The notes under the pieces are model-generated. The model saw nothing but the letters and a program-made list of their open reading frames with translations, searched no databases and had not been told where the DNA came from. This document shows, in pieces, positions 51,355 through 61,980 of a DNA stretch of 64,000 nt. Within the stretch, counting starts at the first letter, position 1, and every line of letters begins with the position of its first letter. A program made the position numbers and the translations under genes. The stretch is from NCBI RefSeq assembly GCF_000196015.1, contig NC_007973.1:3534001-3598000 (forward strand). The letters run 5' to 3'. This DNA comes from Cupriavidus metallidurans CH34 (GTDB lineage Bacteria; Pseudomonadota; Gammaproteobacteria; Burkholderiales; Burkholderiaceae).

Positions 51355-51673
51355 GCCTTTTGCTCCTGTATGTTTTGTGGGTATGGCCGCCGTGCGTGCC
51401 CCGCCGTTGCCTTCATGATCGGAGACCCGCACCGCAGCAAACTAGCCACCTAGTGCAGCGGCTATCCGATTAGTGCAGGAAAGTGTGTCCCCGTTCAAGG
51501 GGGACGTTGGGGCCGGGGACGAATCCGCTATAGTGGTGCGCAGCGAATCAGCCGCTGCGCACTGTGCCAGCCGGCTGACAACAGCCGGAATCACGCGGCG
51601 CGCACGTTCGGTCAAGGTGGCGATCCACCGGCAGAAGCGGCAGCGCCCGGGCCGGCCCCGCCAGGAGCGAGAC
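51355..51673. promoter_or_regulatory. Divergent control region of the catabolic block
   Basis: 319 bp between the DLH-fusion gene (minus) and the AraC-type regulator (plus). It contains two copies of TAGTGCAG at 51451-51458 and 51471-51478, on the same strand and 20 bp apart, with GGCTA between them. This resembles AraC/XylS operators. An open frame through 51473-51673 continues into the regulator but lacks a ribosome site. Confidence 0.55.
51451..51478. repeat. Direct repeat TAGTGCAG x2, 20-bp spacing
   Basis: Two identical 8-bp copies, two helical turns apart. They lie about 100 bp upstream of the DLH-fusion start and 200 bp upstream of the regulator start. Likely binding half-sites for the AraC-type protein. 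Confidence 0.55.
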
Positions 51674-52687
51674 ATGCCGCAGATGCCCCCCACTGCCCCG
51701 GCCATGGTGCCGCTGGCAGGTGCCCTGCTTCACGACACCGGCCGTCTGGTGTTCGATTCGGACGACCTCGACACCACGCGTGCACGGGTTGCGTCGGTCT
51801 TCAAGCCCCATCGACTCACCCTGCATGGCAATGCTCTGCGTGCGCGAATGCATCACGTGCCCGTGGGGGCAGTGTCCTTCAACCGGCTCAGTTACGGCGG
51901 AGACGTGACAATCGACCCAGGCCCGCTCGGCGATTTCTTGCTGATACAGATGCCGATGGCTGGCCAGGCGGATATTCACTGCGGCGGGCAGCACGTTGTC
52001 TCGGATTCGGAATGCGCCTCGGTGCTGACGCCGAGCGAACCCCTGCGGATGCGATGGAGCGCCGACAACGACCAACTCATCGTACGCATCGAACGCAGCG
52101 CGCTGGAACGCGTTTGCGCGGCATATCTGGGCCGGCGACCGAACCAGCCGCTGCGCTTCCAGCTCGGCATGGCCTGGCGCAACACGGGGTGGCAGTCGCT
52201 CGTCCAGTATCTTGCCGACACCTTGAACCACGCGCCGCAAACCGCGAGCCACCCGCTAACTGCCTGCCAGCTCGAGCAGTTGGCAATCGGCACATTGCTG
52301 ACGTTCCAGCCGCACAGCCTGTCCGACGTGTTACGCGAACACGGCAAGCCGCTGGCGCCAAGGCACGTGAAGGTTGTCGAGGAATACATCCATGCCCACG
52401 CCGATGCAGCGGTGACGCCCGCGCTGCTCGCCGAGATGGCGGGGGTCAGTCTGCGCAGCCTGTATGCGGGATTCCGCGAGCATCGGGGCCTGAGCCCGAT
52501 GACCTATCTGCGCACGGTCCGCCTGGAACGGGTGAGGCAGGATCTGCTCAATGACGCATCGCTGTCTTCGGTAACGGCCGCCGCGTTGCGCTGGGGCTTT
52601 GCTCACCTGGGGCGATTCAGCGTCGAATACCGGCGTGCGTTTGGGGAGTGCCCGGGAGAGACCTTGCGACGACGCGGTCGGGGCTGA
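51674..52687 (+). CDS. AraC/XylS-family transcriptional regulator
   Basis: 337-residue regulator with an N-terminal AraC-binding-like effector domain (FNRLSYGGDVTIDPGPLGDF, about residues 70-95). The C-terminal double helix-turn-helix domain covers about residues 235-335 (LLAEMAGVSLRSLYAGFREH; GFAHLGRFSVEYRRAFGECP). Divergent from the catabolic operon, it is its probable activator, as IndR/IifR is in known indole clusters (from memory). The ATG at 51674 has AGGAG 8 nt upstream; a 67-codon upstream extension is not supported. Confidence 0.9.
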   Translation: MPQMPPTAPAMVPLAGALLHDTGRLVFDSDDLDTTRARVASVFKPHRLTLHGNALRARMHHVPVGAVSFNRLSYGGDVTIDPGPLGDFLLIQMPMAGQADIHCGGQHVVSDSECASVLTPSEPLRMRWSADNDQLIVRIERSALERVCAAYLGRRPNQPLRFQLGMAWRNTGWQSLVQYLADTLNHAPQTASHPLTACQLEQLAIGTLLTFQPHSLSDVLREHGKPLAPRHVKVVEEYIHAHADAAVTPALLAEMAGVSLRSLYAGFREHRGLSPMTYLRTVRLERVRQDLLNDASLSSVTAAALRWGFAHLGRFSVEYRRAFGECPGETLRRRGRG

Positions 52688-52714
52688 GCCAGGCAAGAAA
52701 CCGGGTCACCACAA

Positions 52715-52747
52715 AACAAAAACGGCGAACCGAAGTTCGCCGTTTTG
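52715..52747. terminator. Bidirectional terminator between the AraC gene and rpsJ
   Basis: 12-bp perfect stem AAAACGGCGAAC / GTTCGCCGTTTT. On the minus strand it has a UUCG tetraloop and is followed by TTTTTGTTTTG. It ends rpsJ transcripts and, on the plus strand, the regulator transcript. Confidence 0.92.
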
Positions 52748-52781
52748 CTGCAACAGGCCGCCGATGCGGCCCGAAACATAT

Positions 52782-53090
52782 TTACACCTTGATCTCGACG
52801 TCCACGCCTGCCGGCAGGTCGAGCTTCATCAGCGCGTCGACGGTCTTATCGGTCGGGTCGACGATGTCCATCAGGCGCTGGTGAGTGCGGATCTCGAACT
52901 GATCGCGGCTGGTCTTGTTGACGTGCGGCGAACGCAGGATGTCGAAGCGCTGGATACGGGTCGGCAGGGGCACGGGACCCTTGACGATAGCACCGGTACG
53001 CTTGGCGGTATCCACGATTTCGGCTGCCGACTGGTCGATCAGGCGATAGTCGAAAGCCTTCAGGCGGATACGGATCTTCTGGTTCTGCAT
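52782..53090 (-). CDS. rpsJ: 30S ribosomal protein S10 (NusE)
   Basis: 102-residue head protein and transcription antitermination factor. [18 protein letters not shown] and [20 protein letters not shown] are diagnostic. It lies between two terminators, one before it (53131-53158) and one after (52715-52747), and is cut off from rplC by the catabolic block. Confidence 0.98.
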   Translation of the reverse strand: MQNQKIRIRLKAFDYRLIDQSAAEIVDTAKRTGAIVKGPVPLPTRIQRFDILRSPHVNKTSRDQFEIRTHQRLMDIVDPTDKTVDALMKLDLPAGVDVEIKV

Positions 53091-53130
53091 GATTGTTCCT
53101 TAAAAGAGCGATGGGCTAGTGGCCCGGATA

Positions 53131-53158
53131 AAAGGGGACATGCCCGCGGGCATGTCCC
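53131..53158 (-). terminator. Terminator or attenuator between tuf and rpsJ
   Basis: 24-bp perfect palindrome GGGACATGCCCG / CGGGCATGTCCC just after the tuf stop, followed on the minus strand by CTTTTATCC. The short T-run suggests partial termination. Confidence 0.65.
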
Positions 53159-53169
53159 AGGAAGATTGC

Positions 53170-54360
53170 TTAGTCGAGGATCTTTGCCACAACGCCGGCG
53201 CCGACGGTACGGCCACCTTCGCGGATAGCGAAGCGCAGACCTTCTTCCATGGCGATCGGGGCGATCAGCTTGACGGTGATCGACACGTTGTCACCCGGCA
53301 TCACCATTTCCTTGTCCTGCGGCAGCTCGATCGAGCCGGTCACGTCGGTCGTACGGAAATAGAACTGCGGGCGGTAGTTGTTGAAGAACGGCGTGTGACG
53401 ACCACCTTCGTCCTTCGACAGAATGTACACCTCACCCGTGAAGTGCGTGTGCGGCTTGATCGAGCCCGGCTTGCACAGAACTTGACCACGCTCCACGTCT
53501 TCGCGCTTCGTGCCGCGCAGCAGCAGACCAACGTTGTCACCAGCCTGGCCTTGATCCAGCAGCTTGCGGAACATTTCCACGCCCGTGCAAGTCGTCTTCA
53601 CCGTCGGGCGGATACCCACGATTTCGATTTCTTCACCGACCTTGATCACGCCACGCTCGATACGACCGGTCACCACGGTACCGCGGCCCGAGATCGAGAA
53701 CACGTCTTCCACCGGCATCAGGAACGTACCGTCCACAGCGCGCTCCGGCGTCGGGATGTACGTGTCCAGCGCGTCGGCCAGGTTCATGATCGCCACTTCA
53801 CCCAGTTCGCCCTTGTCGCCTTCCAGCGCCAGCTTGGCCGAACCCTTGATGATCGGCGTGTCGTCGCCCGGGAATTCGTACTTCGACAGCAGCTCGCGCA
53901 CTTCCATTTCCACCAGCTCGAGCAGCTCGGCGTCGTCCACCATGTCGCACTTGTTCAGGAACACGATGATGTACGGCACGCCAACCTGACGGGCCAGCAG
54001 GATGTGCTCACGCGTCTGCGGCATCGGGCCGTCAGCGGCCGAGCACACCAGAATCGCGCCGTCCATCTGCGCAGCGCCCGTGATCATGTTCTTCACATAG
54101 TCAGCGTGGCCCGGGCAGTCAACGTGGGCGTAGTGACGGTTGGCCGTCTCGTATTCCACGTGCGCGGTGTTGATCGTGATGCCGCGTGCCTTCTCTTCCG
54201 GCGCTGCGTCGATTTCGTCGTACTTCTTGGCTGCGCCACCGAACTTGGCTGCCAGCACCGTGGCAATCGCTGCCGTCAGCGTCGTCTTGCCGTGGTCAAC
54301 GTGACCAATCGTACCTACGTTCACGTGCGGCTTGGTCCGCTCGAACTTTTCCTTTGCCAT
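53170..54360 (-). CDS. tuf: Elongation factor Tu
   Basis: 396-residue GTPase delivering aminoacyl-tRNA. G1 GHVDHGKT, G3 DCPGHADY and G4 NKCD are intact, as is the switch region [15 protein letters not shown]. It is the str-operon copy; relatives usually carry a second tuf elsewhere. Confidence 0.98.
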
Positions 54361-54402
54361 GTTTCAGCTCCTAATGGAATACAGTCTGATTCGATTCTTT
54401 AC

Positions 54403-54429
54403 ACCGCCACGCAGATCATGCGTGGCGGT
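54403..54429. repeat. Hairpin between fusA and tuf
   Basis: 11-bp perfect inverted repeat ACCGCCACGCA / TGCGTGGCGGT with a 5-nt loop and no T-run. Likely an mRNA-stability or processing hairpin rather than a terminator. Confidence 0.5.
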
Positions 54430-54437
54430 ACAGCGTT

Positions 54438-56549
<2,112 letters not shown>

Positions 56550-56667
56550 TTTAATCCTCTATTCGTCCATGAGGCGCAGAAATCTCATGGTCTGCGCCCT
56601 TAACACAAACGGGCGAGATGTGTAAAAACACAGCCCGCCCGGCAACCAACAATGTTTCTCGCGCGCT

Positions 56668-57138
56668 TTAGAAGCGGAAGTGCGAGAACGCCTTGTTGGC
56701 TTCGGCCATGCGGTGCACTTCGTCGCGCTTCTTCATCGCGCCACCACGGCCCTCTGCAGCTTCAAGCAGTTCACCTGCCAGGCGCAGCGCCATCGACTTC
56801 TCGCTGCGTTTTTTCGCGGCCTCGCGCAGCCAACGCATCGCCAATGCCAAACGACGCGACGGACGGACTTCGACCGGAACCTGATAGTTGGCGCCGCCCA
56901 CGCGACGGCTCTTTACTTCCACCACCGGCTTCACGTTGTTGATCGCAACGGAGAACACTTCGATGGGGGCCTTGCCTGCCTTCTTTTCGATCTGGTCGAA
57001 CGCGCCGTACACGATACGTTCGGCAACCGACTTCTTGCCGTCCAGCATCAGCACGTTCATGAACTTGGCAACTTCAACGTTACCGAACTTCGGATCAGGC
57101 AGAATGTCCCGCTTGGGGACTTCACGACGACGTGGCAT
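56668..57138 (-). CDS. rpsG: 30S ribosomal protein S7
   Basis: 156-residue head-assembly protein, [39 protein letters not shown] is diagnostic. In E. coli S7 represses the str operon. A further imperfect hairpin lies between rpsG and fusA at about 56608-56642. Confidence 0.98.
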   Translation of the reverse strand: MPRRREVPKRDILPDPKFGNVEVAKFMNVLMLDGKKSVAERIVYGAFDQIEKKAGKAPIEVFSVAINNVKPVVEVKSRRVGGANYQVPVEVRPSRRLALAMRWLREAAKKRSEKSMALRLAGELLEAAEGRGGAMKKRDEVHRMAEANKAFSHFRF

Positions 57139-57345
57139 CTTTTTTCCTTTAGATTCAGTTGAGAAGCGGTCTTGCTTGTTCCCGCTCTCCGGTCACCAAC
57201 TAGCTTGCCTTCGCTTAATGGGCAAATTCGCCGGGTGACCACTTACTCGACGGCACGGCGCACAAAAACGCTCCGTTGTACCGCCGCCTGGTGACAGTTC
57301 CATGACTCGCGCCACAGCTCTGTCGGGTATTGCTTGCGTAGAAGC

Positions 57346-57723
57346 TTAGGCAGCCTTCGGACGCTTCGCACCGTACTTCGAACGGGCCTGCCGGCGGTCC
57401 TTCACGCCTTGCAGATCCAGCGAGCCACGGACGATGTGGTAACGCACACCCGGCAAGTCCTTCACACGGCCGCCGCGAATCAGCACGACCGAGTGTTCCT
57501 GCAGGTTGTGGCCTTCACCGCCGATGTACGAAATGACTTCGAAACCGTTGGTCAGGCGCACCTTGGCGACCTTACGCAGTGCCGAGTTCGGCTTCTTCGG
57601 CGTCGTGGTGTACACGCGGGTGCACACGCCGCGACGCTGCGGGCAGTTCTCAAGCGCTGGGCTCTTGCTCTTGATGACTTCAGAGACACGCGGCTTGCGA
57701 ACCAGTTGGTTGATAGTTGGCAT
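57346..57723 (-). CDS. rpsL: 30S ribosomal protein S12
   Basis: 125-residue decoding-centre protein. Residues tied to streptomycin resistance are wild type: the lysines in [12 protein letters not shown] and GGRVKDLPG. First gene of the str operon; a 207-bp gap without a gene separates it from rpsG. Confidence 0.98.
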   Translation of the reverse strand: MPTINQLVRKPRVSEVIKSKSPALENCPQRRGVCTRVYTTTPKKPNSALRKVAKVRLTNGFEVISYIGGEGHNLQEHSVVLIRGGRVKDLPGVRYHIVRGSLDLQGVKDRRQARSKYGAKRPKAA

Positions 57724-58026
57724 TGTTCAATCCAGCTTGGTTTTTACAAAAACACCCCTCTGCCAGCGGACGACATGAGGGGCAACTACGGGTTTCGGAC
57801 GGGAAAGGTGAGCGAACGCTCTGGAGGAAGGGCTGTGAAGTGACAGACTTGCCAAAGAGCGCGAGCTCGCCAGGATCCCGCTGTCGCCTTGCCTGGTTGC
57901 GAACCGAAATCCACATATCCGACAGACGAGCGAAATCCAAAGCCAAAAACTCGAATCTGGCACTCTAGCAGGCCGGCTTGCAATGGTCAAGCGGTATACC
58001 CGAAGATCCCCCGGGCGCCCTCACGC
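57724..58026. other. Promoter region of the str operon
   Basis: 303 bp between rpsL and the recQ stop. It holds the str promoter and a roughly 230-nt untranslated leader toward rpsL. No gene is seen in it; small open frames there have no ribosome sites. Confidence 0.6.
57962..57990 (-). promoter_or_regulatory. str operon promoter
   Basis: Minus-strand TTGACC (57990-57985), exactly 17 bp, then TAGAGT (57967-57962). Strong sigma-70 match about 240 bp before rpsL. Confidence 0.75.
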
Positions 58027-59874
58027 TCAGACCGCGCGCAGGATTTCGAGGATTTCCTCGCCGTAGCGTTCGAGTTTCGACGCACCGATTCCGGGCACTT
58101 CCGCCAGCTCATCGAGCGACTCGGGTGCGCTGCGCGCCAGTTCCGCCAGCGTGGCGTCATGGAAGATCACATAGGCGGGCACGCCATGCTCGCGCGCCGT
58201 GGTGGTCCGCCAGCCGCGCAGCGCTTCCCAGTTGGCCAGCATGTCGGCATCCATCGTCGCCGTATGGTCGATCCGCGCCCCGCGCGCGCCACGGTCGCCG
58301 GACTTGCCCGGCTTGCTGACCTGGCGGCGCAGGGTGATCAATTCCTCACCCTTGAGCACGGCACGCGCCGAATCGCCTAGCAGCAACGCTCCGTGTCCAC
58401 CGTGATCGATGACCAGAAGCCCGTGCGCGATCAACTGACGGAAGATCGCGTGCCATTCGGATACCGAGCGATCCTTGCCGATGCCGAACGTCGACACCTT
58501 GTCATGCCCCCATTGCCGGATCTTCTCGTTGGCATTGCCACGCAGCACGTCGATCAGATGTGTGGCGCCAAAATAGACGCGGCTCGCCTGCGCGATACGG
58601 TAGACACACGACAGCGCCATCTGGGCCTCGCGTGTCCCATCCCATGTGGAAGGTGGCTCCAGGCAGGTATCGCAATTTCCACAAGGCTCGGCCGTCTCGT
58701 CGAAATACGCCAGGATGCGCACACGCCGGCAGCCAGCGGTTTCACACAAACCCAGCAAGGCATCGAGCTTGGACGACGAGACGCGCTTGTGCGCCTCGTC
58801 CGCTTCCGACTCGTCGATCATGCGTTTCTGCTGCACCACGTCGCCCAGCCCGTATGCCATCCATGCATTGGCGGGCAGGCCGTCGCGTCCCGCGCGTCCG
58901 GTTTCCTGGTAGTACCCTTCCATGCTCTTGGGCAGGTCCAGGTGCGCCACAAAGCGTACGTCCGGCTTGTCGATACCCATGCCGAAAGCGATGGTGGCTA
59001 CCATCACGATCCCTTCTTCCTCGCGGAATCGGGCCTGGTGCGTCTGGCGAATCTGGGAGTCCATGCCGGCGTGATAGCCCAGCGCGTTGATGCCGTGGCT
59101 GGACAGCCACGCTGCGGTATCCTCGACCTTCTTGCGCGACAGGCAGTAGACAATGCCGCTGTCGTGCCCGCCAGTCGCGTTCATGTGCTCTGCCTTGATG
59201 AACGCGAGCAACTGCTGCCGGGCGTTGTCCTTTTCGATGATCCGATAGCGGATATTGGGGCGGTCGAAGCTTGAGATGAAGACGCTCGCCTCGTCCAGCG
59301 CCAGACGCTCGACAATCTCCTGGCGCGTCAGTGCATCGGCCGTGGCCGTCAAGGCGATACGCGGAACACGCGGAAAGCGCTCGTGCAGGACCGACAGCTG
59401 GATGTACTCGGGCCGGAAGTCATGTCCCCATTGCGATACGCAATGCGCTTCGTCAATCGCAAAGAGACCCACGCGTGTCCGCTCGAGCAGATCGAGGAAC
59501 CGCGGCGTCATCAGCCGCTCCGGCGCCACATAGAGGATATCCAGCCGCCCCGCCAGCAGGTCCCGCTCGACTGCCGATGCCTCGCTGCTGCTCAGCGTCG
59601 AGTTGAGCACCGCGGCGCGAACCCCCGCCTCCGTCAGTGCGGCGACCTGATCCTGCATCAGCGCGATCAGTGGCGATACGACGATACCCACGCCGTGGCC
59701 TGCCTGCTGCCGGAGCAGCGCGGGAATCTGGTAGCAGAGCGACTTGCCGCCACCGGTCGGCATCAGCACCAGGCAATCACCGCCTTCGGCCACGTGGTCG
59801 ATGATCTCGCCCTGCCGGCCGCGGAATGCGTGGTAGCCGAAGACTTCTTTGAGGATCGCCAGGGCGCGCGACAT
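58027..59874 (-). CDS. recQ: ATP-dependent DNA helicase RecQ
   Basis: 615-residue 3'-5' helicase of recombination and fork repair. The order is: aromatic-rich N-terminus [15 protein letters not shown], Walker [21 protein letters not shown] box [15 protein letters not shown], motif [14 protein letters not shown], the zinc-binding cysteines (CRRVRIL...CGNCDTC), the RQC winged helix and a C-terminal HRDC domain. I start at ATG 59874; the 20-codon extension upstream is not conserved. Confidence 0.97.
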   Translation of the reverse strand: MSRALAILKEVFGYHAFRGRQGEIIDHVAEGGDCLVLMPTGGGKSLCYQIPALLRQQAGHGVGIVVSPLIALMQDQVAALTEAGVRAAVLNSTLSSSEASAVERDLLAGRLDILYVAPERLMTPRFLDLLERTRVGLFAIDEAHCVSQWGHDFRPEYIQLSVLHERFPRVPRIALTATADALTRQEIVERLALDEASVFISSFDRPNIRYRIIEKDNARQQLLAFIKAEHMNATGGHDSGIVYCLSRKKVEDTAAWLSSHGINALGYHAGMDSQIRQTHQARFREEEGIVMVATIAFGMGIDKPDVRFVAHLDLPKSMEGYYQETGRAGRDGLPANAWMAYGLGDVVQQKRMIDESEADEAHKRVSSSKLDALLGLCETAGCRRVRILAYFDETAEPCGNCDTCLEPPSTWDGTREAQMALSCVYRIAQASRVYFGATHLIDVLRGNANEKIRQWGHDKVSTFGIGKDRSVSEWHAIFRQLIAHGLLVIDHGGHGALLLGDSARAVLKGEELITLRRQVSKPGKSGDRGARGARIDHTATMDADMLANWEALRGWRTTTAREHGVPAYVIFHDATLAELARSAPESLDELAEVPGIGASKLERYGEEILEILRAV

Positions 59875-60113
59875 GGGACAGCGGGATTCGGAAAGCCAGG
59901 AAAGGCGTAACCATACCACTAAGGCCCGGCTCACCTGTATGTGTCCGTGTCAATGTCGTGAAGACTTCAACGGCCGACAACCGCGTTGCCCCAATCCGAC
60001 GCATCCCGGCTCACCTTGCCTCAGCACAACCATCGCACTGCCCGTCAGGCCTAGGATGATTCGAAGCCGCGCATTCTGTGACGCGAGCAACGGTTCAGCG
60101 AACCCCACGGAAG

Positions 60114-61661
60114 ATGCAAACCCATTCCTTTGCCCTGCCGATCTCCATTACCCGGGACGGCACCGAGCCGTACAAGCGGCAGATCATGCGACAGATCGAA
60201 TGGCTGATCGTCTCCGGGTGCCTGCAACCTGGAGATCGACTCCCTTCGATTACCGCTCTGATGGCGATGTTGCGCGTCTCGCGCAATACCGTGGTTGGCG
60301 CATATGAATGCCTGGCCGATACTGGCCTGCTGCGTGGAGAGCCGGGCCGGGGATTCTTCGTCGCGACCGATACACCGCGAATGTCTTCGCTGCCGTCACC
60401 CGGCGTGAAAACATCGGGGAATGCCACATCCGCGCACCAGTTCGCCGAATCCGGCGCGGACATCGCCACCCCCGGCGTTCACACCTCGCCGCCGCCGTCG
60501 CCAGTACGCTTCGACTTCAAGATCGGGCGCCCCGCGCCGGATGCCTTCCCGGCGCGTCGTTGGGCGAAACTGGCGAACCCGTTGCTGCGCCATATGGGGC
60601 ATGCCATGACGGAGTACACGCCCGCTGAAGGCCTGTGGGGGCTGCGGGTGCAGATCGCGGATTACTTGGCCGCGACACGTGCGCTGGCCGTAGATCCAGG
60701 CCAGATCATCGTCGTCGCCGGCGTGCAGGAAGCACTCCACCTCCTTGCCACGCACTTCATCCGCCACGGCAGCCGCGTCGTGATGGAATCCCCGGGCTAT
60801 GCGGGGTTCTGCAACCTTCCGCGACTGGGGAATGCCGTTCATGTCACCGTCCCCGTCGACGCGCAAGGGCTATGCACCCATGCCCTGCCGGAAGCACCGG
60901 TGCAACTGGCCTATACCACGCCATCGCACCAGTACCCGCTCGGCTACACAATGTCGCTCGACAGGCGGCGCGAGTTGCTGGCGTGGGCAGCACGCGTCGG
61001 TGCCTGCGTGATCGAGGATGACTATGACGGAGACTTCGCCTATGACAGCGCGCTGCTCCCGCCACTGGCCGCACTCGATCCCACACGCGTCGTTTATGTG
61101 AGTACCTTCTCGAAAGTGCTGGGTCCAGGGCTCCGTCTTGGTTTCATGGTCTGCCCCCCAAGACTCGCCGATGCAATGGCACGCCGAAAAGCACTGCTGA
61201 ATCATGGGTGCCCATGGCTGGAGCAGGCAGTGCTTGCGCGTCTGTTTGAGTATGGGGACTACAGCCGCCATCTCTACAAACTGCGCCGGAGATATCGCGC
61301 CCAGCGCGACGCCTTGCTGGCCGGCCTGCGCAGTATCTGGGGTGACGATTGCCAGATCAGCGGGGCAAGTACCGGAATGCACCTGGCCTTGCACCTCCCG
61401 ACCGACAGCCCACCCGCTGACGAGATCGTTCAGTGCGCACTGGCCAACGGCATCCGCCTTTACCCGCTGCCGGAAGCCGCCTGCGGGAATGCATCGGAGA
61501 AGACCGATCGGGTCGTGCTGTTTGGCTATGCCTCGTTGACGACCAAGCAAATCGGCGAAGCCATGAGCCTGCTCAAATCCGTGCTGACTGCCCGCTTCAG
61601 GCGTGCGGTGGCGGAGCCCGCCACCGCACGCTCCATCACTTCGGTGGCTTCACCTTGCTGA
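60114..61661 (+). CDS. MocR-family (GntR/aminotransferase fusion) transcriptional regulator
   Basis: 515-residue regulator with an N-terminal GntR winged helix (LPSITALMAMLRVSRNTVVGAYECL, positions 60240-60315). A fold-type I aminotransferase domain follows, with the PLP aspartate in IEDDYDGDF and the Schiff-base lysine in STFSKVLGPGLRLGF. The family includes PdxR and GabR/TauR types; the effector cannot be told from sequence. A GTG at 60078 is an alternative start. The ribosome site before ATG 60114 is unusually close. It is divergent from recQ, and its 3' end overlaps the convergent cytochrome gene by 26 bp. Confidence 0.9.
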   Translation: MQTHSFALPISITRDGTEPYKRQIMRQIEWLIVSGCLQPGDRLPSITALMAMLRVSRNTVVGAYECLADTGLLRGEPGRGFFVATDTPRMSSLPSPGVKTSGNATSAHQFAESGADIATPGVHTSPPPSPVRFDFKIGRPAPDAFPARRWAKLANPLLRHMGHAMTEYTPAEGLWGLRVQIADYLAATRALAVDPGQIIVVAGVQEALHLLATHFIRHGSRVVMESPGYAGFCNLPRLGNAVHVTVPVDAQGLCTHALPEAPVQLAYTTPSHQYPLGYTMSLDRRRELLAWAARVGACVIEDDYDGDFAYDSALLPPLAALDPTRVVYVSTFSKVLGPGLRLGFMVCPPRLADAMARRKALLNHGCPWLEQAVLARLFEYGDYSRHLYKLRRRYRAQRDALLAGLRSIWGDDCQISGASTGMHLALHLPTDSPPADEIVQCALANGIRLYPLPEAACGNASEKTDRVVLFGYASLTTKQIGEAMSLLKSVLTARFRRAVAEPATARSITSVASPC

Positions 61662-61965
61662 AGTAGCGCGACAATGCATCGATCGCAGCATCGTCCAGCG
61701 GTTCGGCCATTGGCCGCATCACAGGATCGTTGCGGCGCCCAGCCTTGAAATCGTGCAACTGCTTGGCCAGGTATTCCGGCTTCTGCCCCGATAGGTTCGG
61801 GTACAGCCCAACGCTGCTGATGCCATCGATGCCATGGCAAGAGGCACACAGCGGCAGGATTGCCTTCACCTTCTCGTCAAGCTTCGGTGTCTCGGCGTGC
61901 ACTCCTACCGAGAACAGCACCAATGCAAGCGTGACGGCGCTACGGTTCAAACGAAAATCGGTCAT
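61636..61965 (-). CDS. Small periplasmic c-type cytochrome
   Basis: 109-residue monohaem class I cytochrome c with a signal peptide (cleaved near VHAE), haem motif CASCHG (about residues 40-44) and methionine ligand region DPVMRPMAEPL. It resembles one half of cytochrome c4. It lies 15 bp after the cytochrome cd1-like gene and is its likely electron partner. Confidence 0.88.
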   Translation of the reverse strand: MTDFRLNRSAVTLALVLFSVGVHAETPKLDEKVKAILPLCASCHGIDGISSVGLYPNLSGQKPEYLAKQLHDFKAGRRNDPVMRPMAEPLDDAAIDALSRYFSKVKPPK

Positions 61966-61980
61966 CGCGTCACTCCTCCA

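Larger units (their letters stand above)
47430..52710. mobile_element. Catabolic gene block inserted between rpsJ and rplC
   Basis: Five genes for a two-component flavin monooxygenase pathway and its regulator interrupt the normally contiguous rpsJ-rplC junction. No transposase, integrase, tRNA or obvious flanking repeat is seen, so the route of entry is unknown. The boundaries given are the end of the flavin reductase 3' region and the rpsJ terminator. Confidence 0.55.

Noticed and set aside
47430..52710. Styrene catabolic (sty) operon
   Set aside because: A StyA-like oxygenase and a flavin reductase are present, but no styrene oxide isomerase or phenylacetaldehyde dehydrogenase; the SDR and DLH fusion fit indole oxidation better.
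57346..57723. Streptomycin-resistance change in rpsL
   Set aside because: The lysines at the two usual resistance positions are wild type.
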